DNA of 64,000 bases from Epithemia pelagica. Taxonomy: Eukaryota; Bacillariophyta; Bacillariophyceae; Surirellales; Surirellaceae. A program made the position numbers and the translations under genes. Where the stretch lies: contig OX337229.1 of the NCBI GenBank assembly GCA_946965045.2, positions 1,550,001 to 1,614,000 on the forward strand, written 5' to 3'. Shown here piece by piece: positions 32,693 to 42,825 of the stretch (within the stretch, counting starts at the first letter, position 1; each line of letters opens with the position of its first letter). Under the pieces are notes generated by a model. That model ran no database searches and was not told the origin of the DNA. It saw only the letters and a program-made list of their open reading frames with translations.

Positions 32693-32773
32693 GACTCGTG
32701 ATAAAAAGAGACCTTTCCTTGGACATCAAAAGATTGATTCACGGAGAAAAGAAAGTTGACTACCTAGGTAGGT

Positions 32774-33296
32774 TCGCACAAGGTAGATGACCGTGACTGA
32801 TCGTACGATGAGTCACGATCAATACCTAGTGGTTTCATCTGGCTGTGACGTCATAATATACAAACACCTAGCACATGTAGATCGTAGTTTAGACAATGGG
32901 GAGAAAGGGAATACGATAGGAGGCGCTTTCAATGGCCTTGGACATGAGCTAGACATCATCCATGAACATGTGCGATATCTTGGGACGATTGAATGCGATC
33001 TAGATGTCAGATGCACACGAACCAGCAATGCTGCGTGTAGATTTCTACGTACCTAGTACAAATGGATGGAAAAGGGGGAACAACAACAACGAGCACTAAC
33101 ATAGACGATAACACTCACAATTCTAAAAAGCATCATCATCACATCTCTTTGTGTCCTACCTACTCTTCTAGTAGTTGTTGGCCTTTTCCTTGACCCGTGG
33201 GGGATTGGCTACGTGGTTGGTGCCTTGAATTGTCTAACGCTTTGTTGTATCTTTGATTGTTGTGTCGTAACGACCGGAGTCCTTCATCTTTTGTCA
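32774..33296 (+). repeat. 5' LTR of copia element 1
   Basis: 523 bp, starting TCGCACAAGG and ending CATCTTTTGTCA, and matching 39970-40492 with a constant offset of 7196. A short open frame inside (about 32787-33056) is present in both LTRs and is not called as a gene. Should carry the promoter and transcription start. Confidence 0.95.
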
Positions 33297-33311
33297 GATT
33301 AACAGTCTCAA
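33297..33311 (+). other. Putative primer-binding site of element 1
   Basis: GATTAACAGTCTCAA begins at the first base after the 5' LTR. The identical 15-mer begins at the first base after the LTR of element 2 (57288). It does not look like the usual complement to the 3' end of initiator Met tRNA, so the primer tRNA is unknown. Confidence 0.65.
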
Positions 33312-34368
33312 CAGCACGCCTGTTGATTGTTGTTCTCGTTTCCTTTCCGAATCGTTTGGTTGATTGTTGTCTTTGACCGATCTCTTGCGTTGTTTGTGTT
33401 TGTTGGGTTCGCTCTTACTTCCGAAGGTAAAATTCGTTCGGAGGGATTGATTCTCATATCCCGTCCTCTCCGTCTCGTCATATTCGATCGATTCATCCAT
33501 TTGGTTGGTTGTTGGGTCGGTTGGTTGTCGTCTTATCGTTGTCGAAAAATCTTCATTGTCGGCATCGAATTTTGTTTTTCGTCGTTTCTTGTCTGTGTCG
33601 GAAAACAGAGTTGGGGGAACTATCCGAGGTAACCAATCCCACGGGCAACCCAACTCCCAGTCCCCGCGAGACTGTCGTATCCCCATCCCGTACTTTACGT
33701 ACAAGTAAGCCGCAAGGCCGAAAAGAGGGCGATCCTTGCCAGACCGGCTGGATACCGTCAGGGGGCGAAGTTAAGGTACTCAACAGGTACTACTTCGCGT
33801 GCTCCGGCACACGTGTTCGTTACTAACAACGCATCTGTTGCTGTCGCCCGCCAAGCGATCAGGCTCTCTATCTTTGCGCTGTGGACAGATTGCTTAACCG
33901 CCAGACGTTACCTTCCTGGTGCACGATTGTTCTTGGTCTTTCCCGCCTTTTGATCGCTTCTTTTTCCTTCCTACACGTGGAGTTTGGGCTAGGGATTGGC
34001 AATCCCGGTGTGTGGAGTCAAGAACAGACACCGTCAGATCTTGCTAGTTCTTCGTTACCCTCGGGTAGCAACCTAGCCTAAAGACTGCAGTGGAAGCGCG
34101 TCACATTCTAATTAGCTTCGCTCAGCGAGCCCCGTGACATTGCTCCCGGTTCTGAATAGCACCTCTGCTTGGAGTTTTATTTTCAATCGGTTTGATTTCA
34201 AGTGTTTTATTTGGTTTTATTTTCAAGTTTTTCAAGTTTTTGGAGACGGATACAAGTAGGCTACTACCTGGTGAATTTGATTCAGAGGGCTCTTCAGTAG
34301 TAACTTCATCCTATCTCCGCTCAAGATATTCAAGTTTTTCACCTAGTTCTACCTAGTTTACTGATATC
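33312..34368 (+). other. Untranslated leader of copia element 1
   Basis: About 1.06 kb between primer-binding site and gag ATG, with no supported coding frame. Presumably holds packaging and dimerisation signals. Unlike element 2, there is no long ORF here. Confidence 0.6.
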
Positions 34369-37300
34369 ATGACGGAATCGACTGAGAATGCAGTAGATCT
34401 TTCCCAGGATCCAGTTTTTCAGCACATCTTTACTACGATCTTGAATCAACCCCCAGATCGCCTTACTGATTTCCAAGACTGGTTTACTCATCACAAGTTT
34501 TTAAACTTCTCTGAGTTTCTTGAGTTGTATGTCTTCGAACCTGAAACCCTTGCGGATGACCTTGAATTTAAAACTAAGCGACAGCCTAAGACCCAGAAAT
34601 TACATCCTACCTTCGCTAAGCAAATTCGTGCTTTCCTTCTTTGGGCTAATCATCTTCACTCTCTCGCCCAGCGTTTCTTTGGTGCTGATGACTGGTTAGC
34701 ACTTACTCGCGAGGATTATGGTCGGTTTCGCATCGGGACTTATTTCCCTACTTCTTCTCAGTCTCGGGCCTTAAACGTGCCGTCTACTCCAGGTACTCCA
34801 TCTCTTGGCACTCCGGGGGGGAAGTCTACTATGTCTAACTCGTCTCAGTCCCAGCAAGATTTGACTACCTTTCGTAAAGGCATTAAACGCGACTCAACGG
34901 CATATGAAGTACTCAAGGAAGAGAAAAACTATGACCCCTTTATGCGTAGTTTTCGTGCTACTGCACTTGCTCAAGGATTAGGCAATGTTTTGGATCCTTC
35001 TTTTGTTGTGGATTCCACAGATCCTGCTGCCTCTGCTCTTTACCGAGAACAACAGATCTTTCTATATTCAGTTTTAGTTCGTTGTTTACAAACTGATAAA
35101 GGTCGTGCTATCATTCGTGCCCATACTACGGACATGGATGCTACAGCCGTCCTAGATGAGTTACGCACTCATCATACGGACTCCGAGTTGTCACGCAAGG
35201 AAATCATGCGTCTCACTGCCTATCTTACAAACATTCGTCTTGATTCAGCATGGAGAGGCACTACATCCCAGTTCTTGCTTCATTTCAATGAACAACTACG
35301 TCTTTTAGATAGTCTATGTGATTCTAGCCAAAAGCTACCTGATTTTTCACGTACTACTTTTCTCATGCAAGCTGTGGATGGTAATGAAGATCTTCGACGT
35401 GTCAAGATTTTCGATGATTTTCTTAAATCCCAATCTGGGACTCATGCAAAGATGTCCTATGATGACTACTATCGTGTGTTGACTAATGCTGCTTTTCAAT
35501 TTGATCAGCACTTAGCTAGCAAGAATGGATCTAAACGACGAGCTTATGCTTCCCAACAGTGTGATCACGATATTTTTGACTCTGATCATTCTAGTTCTCA
35601 TGATGATTTCATTCAAGAGGATCTTGTATCTATTTTTCAAGCTAATCGGACTCGTAATCGCATTGATACTCGTACTCAGCGTATTTTTCTCCCTAAGGAT
35701 ATTTGGGATGCTACTTCAGATGAAGTTAAAGAGATGCTAAAAGCACACAATAAACGTATCTTGGCTAACTCACCTAATTCTAAACCTCGTCAAACGAACC
35801 TACATGAGGTTAGTGAATCATCTGCTGATGAAAATCCAACAGCTACTGATAATACTGAAGAAGCTTGTCAAGAAGCTGCTGTTGCTACTGAGTCTGATCC
35901 TAGTCCTGATCAGCTTCTCACAATGTTACATGAGCAAACTGATTATCCTGAATCTGATATTCAGCGCGTCCTTTCTGCCAACAAGGCTAAATCTAAGGGT
36001 GTTAGTTTCTCTATCAATGCTACCTATCGCTTCTCCAAGGCTAACCTTAATCCTACCTTTCAGTTGATTGATAGAGGGGCCAATGGTGGTTTAGCTGGGA
36101 GTGATTTGAAGATTATCCACAAAACTGGTCGAAAGATTAACATTATTGGCATTGATAATCACGAGGTAACTGGTTTGGACATTGTTACCGCTGCAGGTCT
36201 TTATTCTACACAGCTAGGTACAATCGTTGGTATTTTCCATGAGTATGCTTACCTTGGCAAAGGTCGTTCGATTCACTCTCCGCCACAAATGGAATATTTC
36301 AAGACTCTTGTTGATGACAAGTCAGTTCTTGTCGGTGGTCGACAGCGTATTGAGACTCTAGACGGTTATGCCTTACCTTTGATCTTTAAGGGTGGACTTG
36401 TCTATTTGGATAGTCTAGGCATTCCTACTGATAATGACCTAGCTACCTATCCTCATGTCGTCTTTACGTCACCCGATGAATGGAATCCTGACGTCATGGA
36501 TCATTCTCATTCGTCCAATCCTGATACACATTCTGATTGGATGGATCTTGTCAACCCAGACCCTATTGATCGTGATTTTTCTGCGACTGGAGACTATGTT
36601 CATCGCGTCAACCTAGTTTCCCAGATTCTTACCCTTCATCAACAGACAAACCTAGCTGGTGCCGTCGACTTTCAACACAGTCGTTATCATCAACAATCTC
36701 TGAAATCTGAAGATTTTGAAGCCCTACGTCCTTATTTTGCTTGGGCATCGGCTGATAGCATAGCTAATACCTTTAAGGTTTCTACACGCTATGTGGGATT
36801 TTCCCCTCATGATTATCTCAAGAAGCACTTTCGCACTCGTAACCCTGTGCTCAATATCGGTCGTCGTCGTGAAGGGGTTGCCACTGATACAGTCTTTGCT
36901 GATACACCTGCTATTGATAATGGTTCTAAGGCTGCTCAGATTTTTGTTGGAAGAGATACCCTTGTTTGCGATGTGTATGGAGTCAAATCTGATGCTCAAT
37001 TCGTCAATACCCTTGAGGATAATATCCGACTACGGGGAGCTATGGACGTTTTAATCAGTGATCGTGCTCAGGCTTTAGTTTCTAAGAAAGTACAAGACAT
37101 CCTACGGTCTTTGTTTATTTCTCAGTACACATCTGAACCTCATCATCAGCATCAGAATTTTGCTGAAAATCGGTACTCTACTCTTAAGCGCTGGACTAAT
37201 CTTATTCTCAATACCTCTGGTTGTCCACCTAGCTGCTGGTTACTTGCTCTAGACTATGCGTCGACCGTGCTTAACCACCTTGCTTCGCCGGCGCTTAACG

Positions 37301-39996
37301 GTCGCACCCCCATTGAGCGCCTGACGGGCTCCACTCCTGATGTTAGTTTCTTACTTGCTCATTATTTCTGGGAACCAATTTATTTTTCTTATGATCCTGA
37401 TCGATCTTCTTACCCTTCTACTGGTAATGAATCTAAAGGTCGTTGGGTAGGTTTTGGTACTGGAGTTGGGGATCCATTAACATGGAAGATCCTTACTGAT
37501 GAAACCTCTACGATTTTGTTTCGATCTACTATTCGTAGTGCTACCTCTTCTTTACCTAACCGACGTCTAGATCCAGAAAAAGGGGAGATAGTTCATGTCA
37601 GAGGTCGTCATGAAGATAGTTCTTCTGGATCTACACCTCCTATGCCTACTATAGATCCACATGATCTACTTGGCCGTAAATTTCTTGGCCCTAAACTGGA
37701 AACTGGGGAGCGTTTCCGTGGGTTAGTTGTTGCTATGGTCCAAGATCAAGCTTATCGTGACCGAAAACGTTTTGAAGACCTAAGTTTTGAAGTGGAATAT
37801 GATGAAGGTCGCCTTCGTGAGATTGTCACTTACAACGAACTTCTCAATCATCTAGATCATGATCCTGACGACGTTGTTTTCTCTGAGCAAGAGTATCGCA
37901 TGCGGCAAATCACTGCTCATCAAGGTCCTCTCAAACCTACTGATGCTCATTACAAGGGATCTAGCTACAACGTTCTTGTCGAATGGGAAAATGGGGAGAC
38001 TAGCTATGAGCCTCTTTCTTTTATAGCTAGTGATGATCCTTTGCTATGCGCTATCTATGCCAAGAATAATGGACTACTCGACTTAGATGGCTGGAAGCAC
38101 CTAGCTAAATACGTCAAGACTGAAAAACGACTCATCAAGACACTCCGTCGACATTTGCAGCAAGCCAAGAAAAAGATGATCCGGCGTAACTCTCGCGCGC
38201 AAATCAAGTACCGTTTTGGCGTGCAAGTCCCACGGGATTATGATGAAGCTATCCTGCTAGATGTTCAGAACAAGAATAACTTATGGTCAAAAGCAACTGA
38301 ACTCGAGCTAGATCAAGTCATTCATCAATATAAGACATTCCTAGTTCGGGATAAGGCTATTTTTCAAAATGGGAAGCTTATGAATGCTCCTGAAGGATAC
38401 CAACGGTTGAGAGTTCACCTAGTTTTCGATGTCAAACATGATGGACGTCGAAAAGCTAGACTTGTAGCTGATGGGCATTTGACTATACGAGACCCGTCTA
38501 TGTCAAGCTACTCAGGAGTGGTATCAATACGTGGCCTACGTCTAGTTATCTTCCTCAGTGAACTGAACAAGCTGGAGATCTGGGCAGCTGACATTGGAAA
38601 TGCTTACCTAGAAGCACAAACAAAGGAGAAGCTATTCATCATAGCTGGTCCTGAATTTGGAGATTTGGAAGGAAAAATCTTGATTTTTGATAAGGCACTT
38701 TACGGGCTTGTGACCAGTGGAGCACGATGGCATGATAAACTCTACGACGTTTTACAAGAAATGGGATTTAAACCATGCAAGATTGAACCTGACATCTGGT
38801 TTAAGCTAAACGAAGAGCACGGTGTCTACGAGTACATAGCAGTTTACGTAGACGACCTAGCAATTGCTGCAAAGAACCCGAAAGAAATTTGTGATACTTT
38901 CACTGAAAAATTTAAATTCAAACTCAAAGGTGTGGGCCCAATAGCATATCACCTAGGGTGTACATACAAGAGAGAACCAGATGGAACATTGGTTGGGGAC
39001 CCCAGACGATACGTTGAGAAGATACTCGAAGGATACGAAATCTTATTCGGGAACAAACCGAAAAAGTACAAGACTCCATTAGACCGGCAAGATCATCCTG
39101 AACTAGATGATAGCGAGCTATGTGAAGAAAAGGACATTGCCATCTATCAATCCATTATAGGGCAACTGCAATGGGTGGTGACTATAGGTCGTTTTGACAT
39201 CTTCACTTCCGTCATGACTTTGGCTAGATTCCGTGCCGCTCCACGAATTGGCCATTTGGAACGTGCAAAACGAGTTGTTGGATACCTAGCAGGCATGTAT
39301 CATGGAGCAATCCGTTTTAGACTACATGAACCAGACTACTCCAATCTGCCAGACCAAAACTATGACTGGTTCCGCGTTTACGATGGAGCACGAGAGGAAG
39401 TTCCAAAAGATGCACCGGAACCTAAGGGTCTACCCGTTGTTACAACTACCTATGTCGATGCTAACCTAAAGCACGACATGATTACGGGGAGATCAGCATC
39501 TGGGATTCTACACCTAGTCAATGGAACTCCCATGGACTGGTACTCCAAGCGACAGGCAACGGTTGAGACTGCAACCTTTGGCTCTGAATTTGTCTCTGCA
39601 CGGATTGCATGTGATCAAATCATGGAACTACGCATTTTTCTTCGTTACCTAGGAGTACCACTACGAGATTCTAGCTACCTATTCGGAGATAATAAGTCAG
39701 TGGTAACCAATAGTACGGTACCACATTCAATCCTTAGCAAACGCCATCATTTTCTGAGCTACAACCGTGTACGTGAGTGTATGGCATCGAAGGCTATCAA
39801 GTTTTACTGGAAGGATGGCAAGACCAACCCCGCTGACGTGTTGACTAAAAATTGGGATTTTGTCACGGGATGGCCACTCCTTAAACCTCTGCTATTCTGG
39901 CGAGGTGATGTTAGTGCTTTGAACGATAAAATCAATGAACCAAAACAAGACAGACAGACGAAAGGGGAGTCGCACAAGGTAGATGACCGTGACTGA
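34369..39996 (+). CDS. Gag-Pol polyprotein of copia element 1 (intact)
   Basis: 1875 residues, no stops. Gag-like region about 1-500 (SQSQQDLTTFRKGIKRDSTA) with no CCHC zinc knuckle. Protease-like site IDRGANGG at about 567-574, with Arg where Ser/Thr is usual. Integrase core about 840-960, with acidic residues in VFADTPAID, LISDRAQA and FAENRYSTLKR and no visible HHCC finger. A chromodomain-like segment at about 1200-1240 (YNVLVEWENGETSYEPLSFI). Reverse transcriptase with YVDD at about 1493-1496. RNase H with TYVDAN, GSEF and GDNKS near 1700-1790. The last nine codons run into the 3' LTR. The product copies element RNA and integrates the cDNA. The order PR-IN-RT-RH defines the copia class. 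Confidence 0.95.
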   Translation: MTESTENAVDLSQDPVFQHIFTTILNQPPDRLTDFQDWFTHHKFLNFSEFLELYVFEPETLADDLEFKTKRQPKTQKLHPTFAKQIRAFLLWANHLHSLAQRFFGADDWLALTREDYGRFRIGTYFPTSSQSRALNVPSTPGTPSLGTPGGKSTMSNSSQSQQDLTTFRKGIKRDSTAYEVLKEEKNYDPFMRSFRATALAQGLGNVLDPSFVVDSTDPAASALYREQQIFLYSVLVRCLQTDKGRAIIRAHTTDMDATAVLDELRTHHTDSELSRKEIMRLTAYLTNIRLDSAWRGTTSQFLLHFNEQLRLLDSLCDSSQKLPDFSRTTFLMQAVDGNEDLRRVKIFDDFLKSQSGTHAKMSYDDYYRVLTNAAFQFDQHLASKNGSKRRAYASQQCDHDIFDSDHSSSHDDFIQEDLVSIFQANRTRNRIDTRTQRIFLPKDIWDATSDEVKEMLKAHNKRILANSPNSKPRQTNLHEVSESSADENPTATDNTEEACQEAAVATESDPSPDQLLTMLHEQTDYPESDIQRVLSANKAKSKGVSFSINATYRFSKANLNPTFQLIDRGANGGLAGSDLKIIHKTGRKINIIGIDNHEVTGLDIVTAAGLYSTQLGTIVGIFHEYAYLGKGRSIHSPPQMEYFKTLVDDKSVLVGGRQRIETLDGYALPLIFKGGLVYLDSLGIPTDNDLATYPHVVFTSPDEWNPDVMDHSHSSNPDTHSDWMDLVNPDPIDRDFSATGDYVHRVNLVSQILTLHQQTNLAGAVDFQHSRYHQQSLKSEDFEALRPYFAWASADSIANTFKVSTRYVGFSPHDYLKKHFRTRNPVLNIGRRREGVATDTVFADTPAIDNGSKAAQIFVGRDTLVCDVYGVKSDAQFVNTLEDNIRLRGAMDVLISDRAQALVSKKVQDILRSLFISQYTSEPHHQHQNFAENRYSTLKRWTNLILNTSGCPPSCWLLALDYASTVLNHLASPALNGRTPIERLTGSTPDVSFLLAHYFWEPIYFSYDPDRSSYPSTGNESKGRWVGFGTGVGDPLTWKILTDETSTILFRSTIRSATSSLPNRRLDPEKGEIVHVRGRHEDSSSGSTPPMPTIDPHDLLGRKFLGPKLETGERFRGLVVAMVQDQAYRDRKRFEDLSFEVEYDEGRLREIVTYNELLNHLDHDPDDVVFSEQEYRMRQITAHQGPLKPTDAHYKGSSYNVLVEWENGETSYEPLSFIASDDPLLCAIYAKNNGLLDLDGWKHLAKYVKTEKRLIKTLRRHLQQAKKKMIRRNSRAQIKYRFGVQVPRDYDEAILLDVQNKNNLWSKATELELDQVIHQYKTFLVRDKAIFQNGKLMNAPEGYQRLRVHLVFDVKHDGRRKARLVADGHLTIRDPSMSSYSGVVSIRGLRLVIFLSELNKLEIWAADIGNAYLEAQTKEKLFIIAGPEFGDLEGKILIFDKALYGLVTSGARWHDKLYDVLQEMGFKPCKIEPDIWFKLNEEHGVYEYIAVYVDDLAIAAKNPKEICDTFTEKFKFKLKGVGPIAYHLGCTYKREPDGTLVGDPRRYVEKILEGYEILFGNKPKKYKTPLDRQDHPELDDSELCEEKDIAIYQSIIGQLQWVVTIGRFDIFTSVMTLARFRAAPRIGHLERAKRVVGYLAGMYHGAIRFRLHEPDYSNLPDQNYDWFRVYDGAREEVPKDAPEPKGLPVVTTTYVDANLKHDMITGRSASGILHLVNGTPMDWYSKRQATVETATFGSEFVSARIACDQIMELRIFLRYLGVPLRDSSYLFGDNKSVVTNSTVPHSILSKRHHFLSYNRVRECMASKAIKFYWKDGKTNPADVLTKNWDFVTGWPLLKPLLFWRGDVSALNDKINEPKQDRQTKGESHKVDDRD
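39960..39969 (+). other. Polypurine tract of element 1
   Basis: GAAAGGGGAG lies immediately before the 3' LTR, the position used to prime plus-strand DNA synthesis. It is inside the coding frame. Confidence 0.75.
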
Positions 39997-40492
39997 TCGT
40001 ACGATGAGTCACGATCAATACCTAGTGGTTTCATCTGGCTGTGACGTCATAATATACAAACACCTAGCACATGTAGATCGTAGTTTAGACAATGGGGAGA
40101 AAGGGAATACGATAGGAGGCGCTTTCAATGGCCTTGGACATGAGCTAGACATCATCCATGAACATGTGCGATATCTTGGGACGATTGAATGCGATCTAGA
40201 TGTCAGATGCACACGAACCAGCAATGCTGCGTGTAGATTTCTACGTACCTAGTACAAATGGATGGAAAAGGGGGAACAACAACAACGAGCACTAACATAG
40301 ACGATAACACTCACAATTCTAAAAAGCATCATCATCACATCTCTTTGTGTCCTACCTACTCTTCTAGTAGTTGTTGGCCTTTTCCTTGACCCGTGGGGGA
40401 TTGGCTACGTGGTTGGTGCCTTGAATTGTCTAACGCTTTGTTGTATCTTTGATTGTTGTGTCGTAACGACCGGAGTCCTTCATCTTTTGTCA
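39970..40492 (+). repeat. 3' LTR of copia element 1
   Basis: 523 bp identical by reading to the 5' LTR, followed by TAGGT at 40493-40497. Confidence 0.95.
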
Positions 40493-40497
40493 TAGGT

Positions 40498-41010
40498 TTA
40501 GAGTAACTCCGAATCTCCGATTTCCGAGATTCGGAGGAACTACGAGTATCACACTCCCTTTATTATATATCCTTGAAACGTAATGTTAGTATCATAAAAT
40601 ATATTCATGTTGGACCGTCTGGGATTAGGGACTGCAGTGCTACATGACTGCATCGATATTCGACATCCAGGAATTGATGATGCGAAATGTTAAATAAATC
40701 TAAATTTATTTTTCTATTTTCACACTTATCTATTCAAGCAAGAGAGAGAAGGTTCTCTCATCTGCCTGGAACACCCTGGCAATTGCCGAATCATTAATAA
40801 ATCATGTTGAATAAATTTCGTTACGAGATTCGTAATTTGTAATAGCCAGTAGGCTTATTTTCTTGTACATTTTTTGTACCATTTTTTGACCCATTCCGAT
40901 TTCCGATCACAGGCGAAGGCAAAAAAGTGCCACACACTCGTGCACGATGCCACAAAAACAACTAAGTAATTGCTAGTATTCGAGGCGAGCGGAAAGAACG
41001 AGTGGCATTG
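40498..41010. other. AT-rich intergenic region with hairpin
   Basis: No gene. A perfect 11-bp inverted repeat (40507-40517 with 40526-40536, arms CTCCGAATCTC/GAGATTCGGAG, 8-base loop) lies 10 bases after the target-site duplication. The rest is AT-rich. Confidence 0.5.
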
Positions 41011-41841
41011 ATGGAAGCCAGAAACCTCTCAGGCAGTGAGACAAAGCCAACAAATGAGGCTGATCCAACTCAAGGGAGGCAACCAGTCCTAGATGATAAT
41101 GTGATCCTTCACTCGCTGCTGCAGAATACAGTTTTCCTCCGAGAGCAACTTCCGTACCGATCCATGAATCAGGTTCAATATTCAGTTCCGCTGGGTCCAG
41201 ATACAGGACAGGAAAGACTTTCTTCCATGCTATCATTTCCCATTGCTCATAATCACCAGCAGGTTGACCATCGATTGATTGGGACCATTCCCCATGCCCC
41301 CGTATTGGGAATGATTGGTGATACCCAGAACATTCTTGGACAATTAACAGCAGGGCAGCAGCAGCCCATTCATCCGAATCTTCATATTCTTGCTAATGCC
41401 TCTTTGCATGATAGCGTTCGCTTCCCTTTGTCATCGACAGCAGAGCAGTTCAGTGGAGGCTTGGAGGGGTCCCACCATTCGACAGTCAATAGACCAGGGA
41501 CGTTGCCATCAGAGAAACAACGTGACGAAGGGAAGTTACAAGTTGTGTCTCTCTCGAAGAAAGAGCGAAAGGCTGGCTTTCCCATGCCTCCAGTAGCAGG
41601 TCCAGGTAGAACTCCCACGGTAGGCCCCATGGAGAAGTATCGAAGGATCTGGCACCGGCTCAGTCAAACAGCATCGAAAAGTTCTATCTGCGCCTCCAGC
41701 TTTGTTCCCAAGTATTTTGCCAGCAGTATTGGCCTTGACAAGAATTCCGGGCACCTCTACCGCAAGATTCACCACTTACCATCATATGACGAAATTGAAA
41801 GATCTCACAAACGTGCTCGTACCTCAAAGAACCCTGGCTAG
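41011..41841 (+). CDS. Hypothetical protein, 276 residues
   Basis: Frame from ATG 41011 (MEARNLSGSETK) to a TAG at 41839-41841. No known domain. Polar, Gln/His/Pro-rich in the first half; the C-terminal third has KKERKAGFPMPP, MEKYRRIWHRLSQ and a basic tail ERSHKRARTSK that could be nuclear. Composition is coding-like and there is no competing longer frame. It is downstream of element 1 and upstream of the CLC gene. Function unknown. Confidence 0.5.
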   Translation: MEARNLSGSETKPTNEADPTQGRQPVLDDNVILHSLLQNTVFLREQLPYRSMNQVQYSVPLGPDTGQERLSSMLSFPIAHNHQQVDHRLIGTIPHAPVLGMIGDTQNILGQLTAGQQQPIHPNLHILANASLHDSVRFPLSSTAEQFSGGLEGSHHSTVNRPGTLPSEKQRDEGKLQVVSLSKKERKAGFPMPPVAGPGRTPTVGPMEKYRRIWHRLSQTASKSSICASSFVPKYFASSIGLDKNSGHLYRKIHHLPSYDEIERSHKRARTSKNPG

Positions 41842-42825
41842 AGCGGCGTTTGGTTATAGTTTGGTGCTCATGAACGAAATCGTGTCGACGGGCTATTCTT
41901 AGTCTGCCCATGGAACCCTTCTCATGGGGAAACAAATCTTCAGCAATACTGAAAATCATGCCGCATGCTGCCCAGAGGTTCTCTCTTCTTGACTCCATCG
42001 ATTTAGTTCGTCGTGCAAATCAAATCCTCTCTCGGTAAATGCGAAAAAAAATGGAAGAATGAACTTCTCTGGGGATATGACATATGCTACCAACAACTCA
42101 ATGTCTCTGGACAATCGTAGAGAAAGTAATCTACTCCTAACTACTCCTACCTACGGTGGTCACTTCGGATTAGCTCTACTCGAAGACAGTCTTCGAATGG
42201 TAGCTCTTCATTCTTCACCCCCCCCCTTTATCGTGCCCCCTCGTTTTCAGAAGAGGCACAATGACACATCCCCCAAGAGCAGGCCATGCTTAGCGCGCCA
42301 GTCTGCCGACGAAAATGTAGGTTTGGGTCCCGTGAAAATTCCGTTGTCCATTGCCCCTTGCACCTTTCCCCTTTTCTCATTCGTTCATTCATCTCTATAG
42401 GATGGAAATGTACATTCTCTCTATCGCATTATCTTTTGACTGCCACTCTATGCCTGTCTTGTGCGGTTGGAAGGATTAGGTAGTTCCGTCGTCATTCCCA
42501 TCACGAATATAGAGCTGCGTACATCATCCTCCTTGGGAGAGGAAGCTTGCATTTGGAGTGGACAGACAGGTCCAGAAGAATTACCAAAGAGCAGTGGACT
42601 GGATTGAAGAAAATCACTATAGTATTTGTGTGAGTATGGATTGACTGAACGGTCACATTCGAGGTGGAAAGATCCCAATGCTCTGGTTCTTCCACATGGT
42701 TGAAGACATGGCGTTTCCATGGATGAATCATTGGCAATTGATCGGACATGCGTTGTTTTCTCATCTTCCAACTGATATATCGCTCTTTTCTCTTCCAGCT
42801 GTTTGCGTTTCAGAAAAAAACTCTC
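41842..42825. other. Intergenic region upstream of CLC gene
   Basis: No gene supported over about 980 bases. It contains CTACTCCTAACTACTCCTACC near 42131-42152, a recurrent short motif of this window, and a run of C at 42219-42227. It is the likely promoter and leader of the CLC gene. Confidence 0.45.

Larger units (their letters stand above)
29299..32773. other. Gene-poor, repeat-bracketed region
   Basis: About 3.5 kb with no confident gene. A 44-bp inverted repeat brackets 29680-32692. Short plus-strand frames at 30896-31156 (SSADSTDTQTAPVPQTPPTQ) and 31266-31631 (DQVDVTFGCGTNLLSTGFIL), continuing in another frame to about 31800, have coding-like composition. They are broken by stops or shifts and could be a decayed gene. 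AT-rich sequence fills 30120-30700. A 2 x 48-bp tandem repeat lies at 32086-32181. Confidence 0.4.
32774..40492 (+). mobile_element. Complete Ty1/copia-type LTR retrotransposon (element 1)
   Basis: A 7719-bp element bounded by two 523-bp LTRs that read as identical, flanked by the 5-bp duplication TAGGT at 32769-32773 and 40493-40497. It has a putative primer-binding site directly after the 5' LTR, a purine tract directly before the 3' LTR and a single gag-pol frame. Domain order (Gag, protease, integrase, chromodomain-like segment, RT, RNase H) is that of the Ty1/copia class and matches copia elements of diatoms. Identical LTRs and an intact frame imply recent insertion and possible activity. 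The LTR ends TC...CA rather than TG...CA. Confidence 0.95.

Noticed and set aside
32787-33056. 89-codon open frame inside the LTR, repeated at 39983-40252
   Set aside because: It lies wholly within the LTR promoter region, is present in both copies only because LTRs are identical, and has no recognisable protein content.
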